DNA from: Arthrobacter sp. D5-1
Lineage (GTDB): Bacteria > Actinomycetota > Actinomycetes > Actinomycetales > Micrococcaceae
DNA length: 64,000 bases
Assembly (NCBI RefSeq): GCF_017357425.1
Contig: NZ_CP014571.1
Span: 3,224,001-3,288,000, forward strand
Reading direction: 5' to 3'
The notes under the pieces are model-generated. The model searched no databases. It worked only from the letters and a program-made list of their open reading frames with translations, and was not told the origin of the DNA. Positions within the stretch are counted from its first letter, which is position 1. Each line of letters opens with the position of its first letter. Made by a program: the position numbers and the translations under genes. Below, piece by piece: positions 35,866 through 43,473 of this stretch.

Positions 35866-36358
35866 ATGAAGCGACGGAACATTCTGCGAATATCGGCGTT
35901 GGCGCTTTCGTTTGCCGTTGCCGCCTCCACGGCATCGTGCTCAGCGCCGATTGCTCCCGTTCCGCATCATGACCAAAATGGTAGTGACATGGAAGTTCTC
36001 CCCGTCTGAAAGCGACGACCTGAGGAAGACCGACTCATCCTCGGCCATCGTGGATCTACGGCCCGACGGCACAGCGTCCATCCAGGATTTTCCTGCTGAT
36101 GGCTTCTCTGACTCCGTGATCTTTGGCGAAGGGCGCTCCACTACCGGAAGATGGGAGATAGTCCCGCAGCTTGACAAGTACAGCGGCGCCCAGGGTCACC
36201 CCGGGATCCAATTGAGCCTGATCAATCCCGCCTCACCAACGAATACCCTCACAGGAGTGAACCTGGTCGTTGTTGGGGATGAGAAAGACTTCCGCATCAT
36301 GATCAAGCTGAGTGAAATTTCGGAAGTGAGCATTCGGTATGTCCTGCGGCGAGACTGA
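35866..36358 (+). pseudogene. Frameshifted small lipoprotein
   Basis: ATG 35866 opens a textbook lipoprotein signal peptide (MKRRNILRISALALSFAVAA with lipobox STASC). This frame stops at 36007 (TGA). The neighbouring frame, open from before 35940 to TAG/TGA at 36356-36358, carries a well-formed ~125-residue beta-rich domain (SSAIVDLRPDGTASIQDFPA, GRWEIVPQ, TGVNLVVVGDEKDF). Joining the two frames by one indel near 35950-35990 gives a ~160 aa lipoprotein. It is therefore a pseudogene or contains a sequencing error. The domain resembles small lipoproteins found beside polymorphic toxins (inference). Confidence 0.65.
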
Positions 36359-36451
36359 CAGCGCGACCAGATTGCCGGGCCGCGGACTTGACCGAACCGT
36401 TGGCGGCAGCGTGTGCTCGCTCGGTCCCGCGTGCGGCGGATCATTGCTATG

Positions 36452-36481
36452 GCGCCCGCTGAGGTATCCCTTAGCGGGCGC
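36452..36481. terminator. Hairpin between two convergent small genes
   Basis: Arms GCGCCCGCT/AGCGGGCGC extended through a wobble pair and AGG/CCT. It separates the frameshifted lipoprotein gene from the convergent gene at 36506. Confidence 0.65.
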
Positions 36482-36505
36482 GAGCTCGTCGAATCGACCT
36501 GCGGT

Positions 36506-36802
36506 TCAAGAGCTGTCTCTATTGAAGAAAACAGCGGCGGCCTCGTCTGTTGCCGAAAACCGCACCGAAATGGCCCCTGCCGCAGGCACTCTCCAGACAT
36601 CGCCGGTGCTAAGCAACTCGAAGGCCTTGGCATCAGGAATCAGCCTCATCTCGCCGTAAGGCTCCTGGCAGTAGTAGAGCTGAACAAGTCCCATGGTGAG
36701 GAGTTCAGAGACGACCTTCGTTGCCTCCAGGACCAAAGATTCCTCACCGGCCAGAAGGGTAAAGTGCCCGGAGTTCCGAAGGCGATTCCCACAATCCTCC
36801 AT
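36506..36802 (-). CDS. Small cytoplasmic protein of unknown function
   Basis: 98 aa from ATG 36802. It reads as a compact alpha/beta protein (HFTLLAGEESLVLEATKVVS, then GLVQLYYCQEPYGEMRLIPD), with good codon bias. No family recognised. Small soluble orphans of this kind in variable regions are often immunity proteins; no partner toxin is visible next to it. Confidence 0.6.
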   Translation of the reverse strand: MEDCGNRLRNSGHFTLLAGEESLVLEATKVVSELLTMGLVQLYYCQEPYGEMRLIPDAKAFELLSTGDVWRVPAAGAISVRFSATDEAAAVFFNRDSS

Positions 36803-37023
36803 AATTCTCGACTGCCTGCCACAAAAGGATGCGCTGGCTTGCAGAAAGGTCCGGAACCGTCATAACTGGATCATACGGCCGTCTCCCTCGAAAGCGTCTG
36901 TAAGCCGATCCTTTACCGGGCGTCCCCTTCGCGATCGCCGGATATATGGTTCGCCGCCTGACGCTTCAGGCTTGTTAGGGGTTTACTGTGGCTCTTGATG
37001 TCGACGTCGTGGAAGGATGAACT

Positions 37024-37830
37024 GTGAATGCGCATGACCGGGTTCAGTTCGACCTCGATGAGGATGAGCGAGGGGTCCTGCGTCGAGGCCTCACGGAATG
37101 GGCTGGGCCGGCGGCCCCTACGGAAGCAATGGCCTTAGCTATGGGCTTTCGCGACGTTGGTGATTTGTTTGCCGAAGGCGAGCGAATCGCCGCGTCCATC
37201 CAGGCCGGTCGGTCCTTGACGAAAATTGATTGGCGCCGTGCCCTGCTGGCCACCGAGACTGTTTTCTCGAGCAACACTGTTGGCGCTGGGCTGGACTGGT
37301 CTACCGTCACCGGTTATCAAGACGACGAAACCATAAGGATTCTCAGGGCCATCCAACGCAAGTTGGGTGGCAGTAGAACGTGGCCCGACAATGGGCCTTC
37401 GACGATCGAGTCTCCGAAACGCGATGTGGAGTGGACAAGACCGCTGTTCCCTCCACCGGCCAGTTGGAGGGTGCCGGTGCGCCCGCAGCTGGAGCCGACT
37501 GTGGCTCTGCCTGAAGTGGCGGGGCAGGCTGACGGGCATGTCGCTGGTGTGGGATCCGTGGCAAAGCGTCAACGGACCAGGCGGATAGCTGAAGGCTTGG
37601 CGCTGGGTGTCCTTGCATACGGCGTAGTAAGAGTGCCCAACGAAAAGACAGCCCTTGAAGCGGCTTTGAACAGTGCGTGGAAGTCTTGGCCTAGAGCCGT
37701 GGACTTCGGGAACGTGCACGGTCCAGAGGCCGGGCCAGGCTTTCATGCCTCGCATCAGCAAGACTCTCACTCCGGTAGTTCGCCGGCGGCGATGCGCTCA
37801 GCAGTGACCCTGTACGCCTCAGCGATGTAG
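37024..37830 (+). CDS. Hypothetical protein with doubtful C-terminal half
   Basis: 268 aa from GTG 37024, supported by GGAAGGA six bases upstream. Residues 1-118 look like a real acidic helical protein (DLDEDERGVLRRGLTEWAGP, GAGLDWSTVTGYQDDETIRI). After about residue 118 the composition changes (Pro, Arg and Ser-rich, poor codon bias), so the original gene probably ended there and now reads through into non-coding DNA. The last 64 bp overlap the HTH gene on the other strand. No function recognised. Confidence 0.55.
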   Translation: MNAHDRVQFDLDEDERGVLRRGLTEWAGPAAPTEAMALAMGFRDVGDLFAEGERIAASIQAGRSLTKIDWRRALLATETVFSSNTVGAGLDWSTVTGYQDDETIRILRAIQRKLGGSRTWPDNGPSTIESPKRDVEWTRPLFPPPASWRVPVRPQLEPTVALPEVAGQADGHVAGVGSVAKRQRTRRIAEGLALGVLAYGVVRVPNEKTALEAALNSAWKSWPRAVDFGNVHGPEAGPGFHASHQQDSHSGSSPAAMRSAVTLYASAM

Positions 37831-37997
37831 CTCTCCACATCGGTGGCAGCAATGCGCCAGACGTTCCGGCCTCCGACCTGGATGCCCCGTAGATCGCCTG
37901 ACCTGAGCAACGCCCTGATCTGGTTCACTGACACATTCAGTTCCTCGGCAACCTGCTCCGTCGTCAGGAACCGGTGCTTCTTGGCATCCTCTGGCAC
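37767..37997 (-). CDS. Helix-turn-helix (excisionase-family) DNA-binding protein
   Basis: 76 aa from GTG 37997; a TTG at 38021 with GGAAG upstream would add eight residues. The MerR/Xis-type winged helix is clear: FLTTEQVAEELNVSVNQIRALLRSGDLRG followed by VGGRNVWRIAATDVESYI. This conserved actinobacterial small regulator (BldC-like size) is closely similar over its full length to the element gene at 53180 (FLT-EQVA-EL-V, GG-R-WR-, AERIAAGE). Its target is unknown. It diverges from the hydrolase gene at 38091. Confidence 0.85.
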   Translation of the reverse strand: MPEDAKKHRFLTTEQVAEELNVSVNQIRALLRSGDLRGIQVGGRNVWRIAATDVESYIAEAYRVTAERIAAGELPE

Positions 37998-38090
37998 CCA
38001 TCCTAAAGTCGTCGAACACAACGAACTTCCGATTGAGCAAACAATGGTTATGCTAGTCGTTGGATTTATTGTTCTGCTTGGGGGCCTTGC

Positions 38091-40109
38091 ATGGGAATTG
38101 CTTTTGATGACGACGCAGCCGACGCGTTGATCCGTGCCGCGAACTCTGCCGACGACGTTCTGCGCGCCGAAGGAGGCTTACTGAACGAGGCCGAGCACCA
38201 GGCAGTGCAGGACTTCAGCGGCGGCTACGGGCGTCTGTTCAAGGAAGCCTGCGGCATCAGGTCCGATGATCGCGGCAAGCTGGCAGGTGTCCTCGCGGCT
38301 CTGGCCGAGGACGTCGGCGAGGCCAAGCACAGGGCACAGCAAGAGAAAGCCCGGCAAAAGAACATGGACGCCTGGCAGCAACGCGACAACATCCGCAAAC
38401 AGCACCTGCTCTCCGGGAACATCGCAGAAGCATCCGCAACAGTCGCCACCATCGTCCTGGACCCCATGCCCGAGAGCACACCGGTCCCTGCACCGGCTGT
38501 TTCAGCTGTGTTTTCTCCGCGGGACCGGCCCCGGTTCGCCGGCGGACCAGGAACTGGAACCACCTCGGCTGACCCGGGCAAGCTGCGCGGCTTCGCATCA
38601 GTATCCCGGACTGCCACGAACACCTTGAACTCACACTTTGTCGCAGTCCGGAATGCCTGGAGCAGTTTCACAGCATCGTGTTCCTGGGTGACCATCGAGA
38701 CTGAATCGTTTGTTGCTGGTTTTGAGCAGCTGCTCGCCGCCAACGCAGCAGACGCCGATTGGATAGAGCAGGTCTCCACCGCATTCGAAACAGCAGGCAA
38801 CGGCTCTATCGCGGACAGCATGCTCAACGGGCTCTTCATCCAGTACGCAGCACCAAACCAAGTCGGTTTGAACGACATCGGAACCATGAGTGCAGCGCAA
38901 CTGAAGGTTTGGCTGGGTAATGGTGGCAGCGCCAGGCTGCGGGAACTCCTGACCCAACCAGGACTGGACCCCGTAGCCACAGCCACGTGGTGGTCTGGCC
39001 TCGGCCACACCGTCGAGCCTGCCACCGGGAAAGTCACCGTCGGTGAAGAACAGCAGCTCCTGATCGATGCTCTTCCAGATGTTATCGGAAACCTGAACGG
39101 TGTCACCGCGACCGCCCGGGACCTCGCCAACCGCAAAAAGTTGCTGCAGATGCACGACTACTGGAAGAAGTACCGCGACGAGCATGGCGGAGACGTTGAT
39201 GAAGGCTCCCAGGAAGGCATGGTCAACAAAGTCTGGGAATCCCTCTACGACAGCCAGGGCAAGCCGAAAACCAATCCTCAGGATCCATCCGACATCCGGC
39301 AACTGATCAGCTTCGCTCCCTTTAGTCTCGGGACAGGTTCGGAGACCGGGTTCGGTGCATCTATTTCCGTGGGGGACCTCGACGCCGCCAAGCACATCAG
39401 CTACCAGCTCCCCGGGCTGGACACCACCATCGGCAAGGACATGGCATCAAAGACCAAGCAGGCCAATGATCAGCGGCTTGATCAACGCAAACTCGCCGGT
39501 TCCAACGGGCTGGATAAGAACCGGATTGCTGTCGTTGCCTGGATTGGTGTCGAGCCGGCCCAGGGTCTGGGTGTGTTCAGCAACGACCAAGCAAAAGTCG
39601 TGGGTCCTGCCCTTCGCAACTACGCGACAGGGGTCAACGCCGTTCACCAAAACCTCGACAACGCAGCCATGACAACAGCAGTCGGGCACTCCATGGGTTC
39701 CCTCGGGGTCATGGAGGCGGCAAAAACCGGGCTGCCTGTCGATAACCTCGTTCTCGTCGGTGACGTTGGTGCCCCTGATAACGTGACCTCCGTGAACGAT
39801 CTCCATCTGAACCCCGGTGGAACTGTTTACCGGGGAAGCTACGACTGGGACCACGTAGCCGAGGTCGGGCATGGAGTCGGCTGGCAGCGTAAAAGCACCG
39901 ACGACTCCGGATTCGGCGCCGTCACCTTCGGCACGGACGGCACCACAGGACCGGATGGTGCCACAGAACTCCCAACGAAAACCCACGACGGACAAACAGG
40001 CGGCAAGGACGGCATCTACGGGTACTTCGACAGGAGAACCCAGTCAAGCTATAACCAAGCCAGAATCGCCCTCGGCTTGAATGACCAACTCACGAATGCG
40101 ACACGATGA
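38091..40109 (+). CDS. DUF1023 alpha/beta-hydrolase with helical N-terminal domain, putative secreted effector
   Basis: 672 aa. The N-terminal ~110 residues are helical and resemble WXG/LXG-like ESX substrate domains (DDAADALIRAANSADDVLRA). A middle helical region follows (about 190-360). The C-terminal part (about 440-600) is a DUF1023 alpha/beta-hydrolase with the nucleophile elbow GHSMGS near residue 529, a candidate Asp in VGDVGAPDNV and a His in DHVAEVGHG. No Sec signal peptide is present. Lipase-like enzymes of this family occur in actinobacterial type VII-linked and polymorphic-toxin loci. The next gene overlaps it by four bases and encodes a lipoprotein. Confidence 0.82.
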   Translation: MGIAFDDDAADALIRAANSADDVLRAEGGLLNEAEHQAVQDFSGGYGRLFKEACGIRSDDRGKLAGVLAALAEDVGEAKHRAQQEKARQKNMDAWQQRDNIRKQHLLSGNIAEASATVATIVLDPMPESTPVPAPAVSAVFSPRDRPRFAGGPGTGTTSADPGKLRGFASVSRTATNTLNSHFVAVRNAWSSFTASCSWVTIETESFVAGFEQLLAANAADADWIEQVSTAFETAGNGSIADSMLNGLFIQYAAPNQVGLNDIGTMSAAQLKVWLGNGGSARLRELLTQPGLDPVATATWWSGLGHTVEPATGKVTVGEEQQLLIDALPDVIGNLNGVTATARDLANRKKLLQMHDYWKKYRDEHGGDVDEGSQEGMVNKVWESLYDSQGKPKTNPQDPSDIRQLISFAPFSLGTGSETGFGASISVGDLDAAKHISYQLPGLDTTIGKDMASKTKQANDQRLDQRKLAGSNGLDKNRIAVVAWIGVEPAQGLGVFSNDQAKVVGPALRNYATGVNAVHQNLDNAAMTTAVGHSMGSLGVMEAAKTGLPVDNLVLVGDVGAPDNVTSVNDLHLNPGGTVYRGSYDWDHVAEVGHGVGWQRKSTDDSGFGAVTFGTDGTTGPDGATELPTKTHDGQTGGKDGIYGYFDRRTQSSYNQARIALGLNDQLTNATR

Positions 40110-40627
40110 CAACCATGCACCGCCCCCTTAACAGGCGCATCCTTCCCGCCGCAGCCATCCTTCTAATCACCCTTGCAGGGTGCGGAACAACCCCTGGAAC
40201 CAACCCACCTACCAGCACCGCGGAGCAAACCATGGACCCAGAACAAGCCCGCACAGAGTACTTCAACCTCTTCAACAAGATTCAAGCCCTCGCCCCGGGC
40301 GACTGGGATGTCGCGCCACCCTCCGAATATCAAGGGGATGTCTGCCGGCTCCCGGACGGGTCTGACGGTACCCAATTCTCAATCGATACCAGTCGAAGTC
40401 CGCTGAGCCGGGAAGAAATGGACGCTCTGCACGACAAGGTAAAAACTGTCTTCGTGTCCACGGGGTTCACTGTGAAGCAAGAATCCGATGGCGGCCCGAA
40501 CTTCGTCAGACACACCGATGTGTTCGGGCCCGACAAATTCGTCATGGGGCTCACCACCGGAAAGTACGAAATAAACCTCGGCGGAAATACCCGCTGCGTT
40601 CCCGACCCGGAAGGCAAATTCCGGTAG
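40106..40627 (+). CDS. LppA-like lipoprotein, putative immunity protein of the hydrolase
   Basis: 173 aa from ATG 40106, overlapping the hydrolase stop codon (ATGA), so translation is coupled. Signal peptide with lipobox LITLAGC (Cys near residue 30). The outer domain (~140 residues) has two Cys (GDVCRLPDG and NTRCVPDP) and an EARTEYFNLFNKIQ-like helix, resembling the LppA family. A membrane-tethered lipoprotein next to a lipase-like effector is the arrangement of known lipase immunity proteins. Confidence 0.8.
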   Translation: MTTMHRPLNRRILPAAAILLITLAGCGTTPGTNPPTSTAEQTMDPEQARTEYFNLFNKIQALAPGDWDVAPPSEYQGDVCRLPDGSDGTQFSIDTSRSPLSREEMDALHDKVKTVFVSTGFTVKQESDGGPNFVRHTDVFGPDKFVMGLTTGKYEINLGGNTRCVPDPEGKFR

Positions 40628-40633
40628 GAAACG

Positions 40634-40859
40634 ATGACCACCATGCACTGCCGCCGATACTGGCGCGCCCTATCCACGAGCGCCGTCCTGCCTGCCAAGA
40701 GCTCTTGGTCGCCGGCCTCGCCGGCCACCTCACGAACAACGAGATAGCCAAAACTTGGGGATCAATCCCCGCACAGTCGAAGGGCACATCCCCCGCGGCC
40801 TTCATAAAACAAGAACACATCCCGGCATGACCTACACGATCTGGTTGTGGACGCCCTGA
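40634..40859 (+). pseudogene. LuxR-type HTH remnant joined to a second lipoprotein start
   Basis: ATG 40634 begins with nearly the same bases as the lipoprotein gene at 40106 (MTTMH), so it is the head of a second copy. The sequence then passes into a GerE/LuxR helix-turn-helix: one frame reads QELLVAGLAGHLTNNEIAK (to about 40755) and the next frame continues NPRTVEGHIPRGLHKTR to TGA 40857-40859. At least one frameshift breaks it. It is a deletion junction between two decayed genes. Confidence 0.65.
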
Positions 40860-41031
40860 CCCGCTGATGCCCGGTGTACGAACCCTGCCCCCCAGCCCAA
40901 CCTGGTGCCGCAGTCGCCCCGTCAATGTTCATGCTACGATGATGCGCTTTCTTGCAAACTGGATGGAACCGACGTGGCAACTCACTGGGCCGCCCAGACT
41001 GAGCGGGACCGCAGTCTTCTCTGTGCCACTG

Positions 41032-42008
41032 CTATGAAGCTTGAACCGTTAGGCTGCCCTGGCCGTCACTGGTTTTGGCCTCGCCGTCCTTGAGCTTCCC
41101 TTCTTCATCTTTTTCGTCTTTGGATTCCGGATCCGTTCCGAGCTGCTCGAACAGGCTGTCCTTGATCGCGTAGATGAACCGAAGAGGCTCGTTCCCCGCC
41201 TGCCAGTTCGCGGAAGCATTGACGAGGGTGTTCAGTTCCCGGAGCGAGTCGAAGATCTGCGGATCCTCGAAGCGGTCCAGATCTTCGAAGATCACGAACT
41301 TCGGCTTGACGGTGTCAAAGAAGGCAACGATCTCGTCAAGAAAGCTGTCAAAGTAGGTGGTCGGGCCTTCGCCCAGGGCGATTTTCGTGCCGGCAGTCGT
41401 GACCTCCGAGACGATCCGGTCGCCGATGATCCACCGTGCCGCCCACAGCGACGCCAGAACAAGGCCGAATAGCATTCCAGCCCGTACGAGGTACCCGGGC
41501 AAGTCCGCTGCGGCGTCCGGCCAGCCGGGCCCGGAACGCACCCCCAGCACCCACAGAAGCCCCAGACTCACAACACTGACAAAGAGGGCGTGCAGGAACG
41601 CCCTGAACTTGGTCGCGGGTTTGGGCCGGGCGAACCGGGATCGACGGATCGTCCCTGGTGCCAACCGGTAGACAAGTTGCTTGACCAGTCCCTTCTGGAT
41701 CCGGTTGGTCAGGTCCTCGTCATCTTCATCCGGGCCGAGGGTGTTGATACTGATGCGGATAGTGTCTTTGTCGTGCTTCTTCTGAAAGTTGTCCAGCACG
41801 CTGGACTTGCCGGCTCCGTAGCGGCCGGTGAGGGCGATGTTACGGTTCCTCTTGTCGAGGACCGCCTCTTCAATGTGCCGCACGTAGATCTTGTGCTGCC
41901 ACTCTTGAATTCCGGGGCGAGGCTGTGCAGCTTGATAGGCTGCTTCGGCGCCACTGGCTCCTGCAGCTGCTTCGGCGCCTCGGGCTGACTCGGACGTTCC
42001 TCGGCCAC
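41032..42008 (-). pseudogene. YobI-family P-loop NTPase, frameshifted and C-terminally truncated
   Basis: The conserved N-terminus starts at GTG 42008 (MAEERPSQPEAPKQL ... IKLHSLAPEF). The frame then fails near 41905: the rest, from YVRHIEEAVLDKRNRNIALT with Walker A GRYGAGKSS, is in another frame (41883-41032). A single missing base after GAATTC would join them. Two transmembrane helices lie near residues 95-160 of the second part, and the Walker B is KFVIFEDLDRFEDP. Family members are about 1,000 residues or more; here the product ends shortly after LRFIYAIKDSLFEQLG, so the C-terminal two-thirds are lost. These membrane NTPases are of unknown function. Confidence 0.72.
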
Positions 42009-42041
42009 GGTTCCTCTTCCCCCAAAAGCGTTACACGTCAG

Positions 42042-42087
42042 TGTCCAGCTTCAGAGGCGCGGTCGGGCATGCCTCTGAAGCTGGACA
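42042..42087. repeat. 17-bp inverted repeat left of attL
   Basis: Perfect arms TGTCCAGCTTCAGAGGC and complement, loop 12 bp. It lies 34 bp upstream of the broken NTPase gene and 53 bp outside the left attachment site, in ancestral chromosomal DNA. Possibly a terminator for the gene that ran in before integration (ychF). Confidence 0.75.
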
Positions 42088-42139
42088 TCAGTGATTCTGT
42101 GAACTACTTCTTCCACTTGCCGAAGAAGTAACGCGCGAC

Positions 42140-42158
42140 TCACACGTTGAAGCGGAAC
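42140..42158. repeat. attL core
   Basis: TCACACGTTGAAGCGGAAC, identical to 61355-61373. Outside lies the ancestral sequence that originally followed ychF. Confidence 0.88.
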
Positions 42159-42252
42159 GTACCTTATATACTCGCCCGCCGTTGAGGGATGTTGGGAACC
42201 GCGAATTCTAGGGCCCAGCGGTGTTGGGTAAAGCTGCGGCGAGTAGTCCTTT

Positions 42253-42281
42253 TGCGGACCTCTTGCGGACTTTCTGCGGAC
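42253..42281 (+). promoter_or_regulatory. Three integrase arm-type boxes, left end
   Basis: Three direct copies of TGCGGAC(C/T) at 42253, 42264 and 42275, each exactly 11 bp apart, one turn of the helix. The same box occurs twice, also 11 bp apart, near the right end. The position inside the element about 95 bp from the core suits tyrosine-recombinase arm sites. Confidence 0.65.
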
Positions 42282-42286
42282 TGGGC

Positions 42287-43117
42287 TCATGACTCTGCAC
42301 CCAAGTTCCGCCGCAAGGTCTCGGCTGACGCCTTATGCCCAAAACCTGCCAGCTTGCCAATCCCCCACTCAACCAGCCCACGCAACCTCTCTAGCTCCTG
42401 TTCCGCCTCAAGAGCCTGCTTCCGTAGGTCGTTGCTTTCCTTGCCGACCCATTCACGTAGCAGGCGGCAGGTTGTTTCCGTGCTTTCCCAAGAGATTCGA
42501 GTCGCGGGCCACGGCTCGGCACCTGGACTCAACTGTTCCCAGTGCTTCTTCTTAGCCTTGAGTTGCCGTTCATCATCTTCCACGTGCCTAAGAATCACTT
42601 CCGGCTCCCGCGGGGCCAGCCTTTCAGCTATGGCGTAAGCGGTGTTGGCCGGCACCACCCAGGAATCCCCTTGCTGGAAGGATAAGGGGTCGCTGCGTAG
42701 ATCCGCCAAGGTGAGCCCGGTAAGGTCTGCCAGTTTTTGCAAGTCTCTCAGCGCAAGCCACTTTTCTGCATGGTCGGGCAGGTGGGCAGGGGGCTCCGCG
42801 TCTCCCAAAATCTCGTCAGGTAGGGCAACCTCCAGCACCAGGCCAATCGCGGCATTGGTGCCCCAGTCGATATCAGAGGCCTTGATTAGCGGGATCCACT
42901 TTCGTTCCTCCGCCTCAAAATCTTTCGCCTCACTCCAGTGGCACTTGAGCCGCCCGTCAGGCACCCATTCTTCGCGCCCGTCAGCGTCTTCAGCCTCAAA
43001 TCGAACCAGCGAGTATTTATGTTTGGGCTGATCGCCGCGCCGGTGCCGTAGGTAGGTCACGGGCTCTAAGGGATCGACCGCTCTTTTACGGTAGGCCCAC
43101 AGCTCTCCAGGTTCCAT
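42287..43117 (-). CDS. Hypothetical protein near attL
   Basis: 276 aa. An N-terminal SH3-like beta segment (MEPGELWAYRKRAVDPLEPV ... VRFEAEDADGREEWVPDGRL) is followed by a helical region and a C-terminal coiled coil (ALEAEQELERLRGLVEWG). Codon use is convincing. The first gene at the left end of such elements is often cargo. No family recognised. Confidence 0.7.
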   Translation of the reverse strand: MEPGELWAYRKRAVDPLEPVTYLRHRRGDQPKHKYSLVRFEAEDADGREEWVPDGRLKCHWSEAKDFEAEERKWIPLIKASDIDWGTNAAIGLVLEVALPDEILGDAEPPAHLPDHAEKWLALRDLQKLADLTGLTLADLRSDPLSFQQGDSWVVPANTAYAIAERLAPREPEVILRHVEDDERQLKAKKKHWEQLSPGAEPWPATRISWESTETTCRLLREWVGKESNDLRKQALEAEQELERLRGLVEWGIGKLAGFGHKASAETLRRNLGAES

Positions 43118-43152
43118 GTAGCCTATTCTGCCTGAGCGGCCCTCGGATACGC

Positions 43153-43189
43153 TGAAGGGTCCGCGCCTACCACGGCAACGGACCCTTCA
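43153..43189. terminator. Hairpin upstream of the attL-proximal gene
   Basis: Arms TGAAGGGTCCG and CGGACCCTTCA, loop 15 bp; a short T-run follows on the + side. It shares the GAAGGGTCCG arm with the hairpin at 44166. Confidence 0.6.
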
Positions 43190-43217
43190 AAGCGTTTTCA
43201 TCAAACCATCACGTCTG

Positions 43218-43266
43218 ATCTGCAATTACATTAACACATCTGCACACTCACGCAAGTCGATCTGCA
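43218..43266. repeat. Three spaced ATCTGCA direct repeats
   Basis: Copies at 43218-43224, 43238-43244 and 43260-43266 are 20 and 22 bp apart in AT-rich DNA (local AT clearly above surroundings). They lie about 100-150 bp upstream of the gene at 42287. Possible operator or iteron-like sites. Confidence 0.5.
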
Positions 43267-43276
43267 AAAATGTGCA

Positions 43277-43411
43277 TTATCTGGGCCGTGGCAGGTAGTC
43301 CGGGTCTGGTTCCAGATCCTCATACGGCGACCGCACAACCACGGCGCCGCGGTCCTCCGCGTTGAGTTCAGCCATCATCTTCTGGAAACCGTCTCTATCA
43401 AACTTCGCCAT
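43277..43411 (-). CDS. Small acidic protein, unknown
   Basis: 44 aa, MAKFDRDGFQKMMAELNAED followed by a Pro/Asp-rich tail ending DPDYLPRPR. The frame has coding-like composition, but the ribosome site is weak. No function recognised. Confidence 0.5.
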   Translation of the reverse strand: MAKFDRDGFQKMMAELNAEDRGAVVVRSPYEDLEPDPDYLPRPR

Positions 43412-43473
43412 GCGCCAGAGGCTACTGGCAACCACTGACATTCAGTCCCCCTGCATGTGGATATTCTCTTCTG

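Noticed and set aside
35345..36925. Recurring ACCGGGCG motif near 35365, 35750 and 36910
   Set aside because: Only 10-15 bp shared with changes between copies; too short to call a repeat family.
40860..41031. Frames between LuxR remnant and NTPase pseudogene
   Set aside because: Low coding quality; likely deletion debris.
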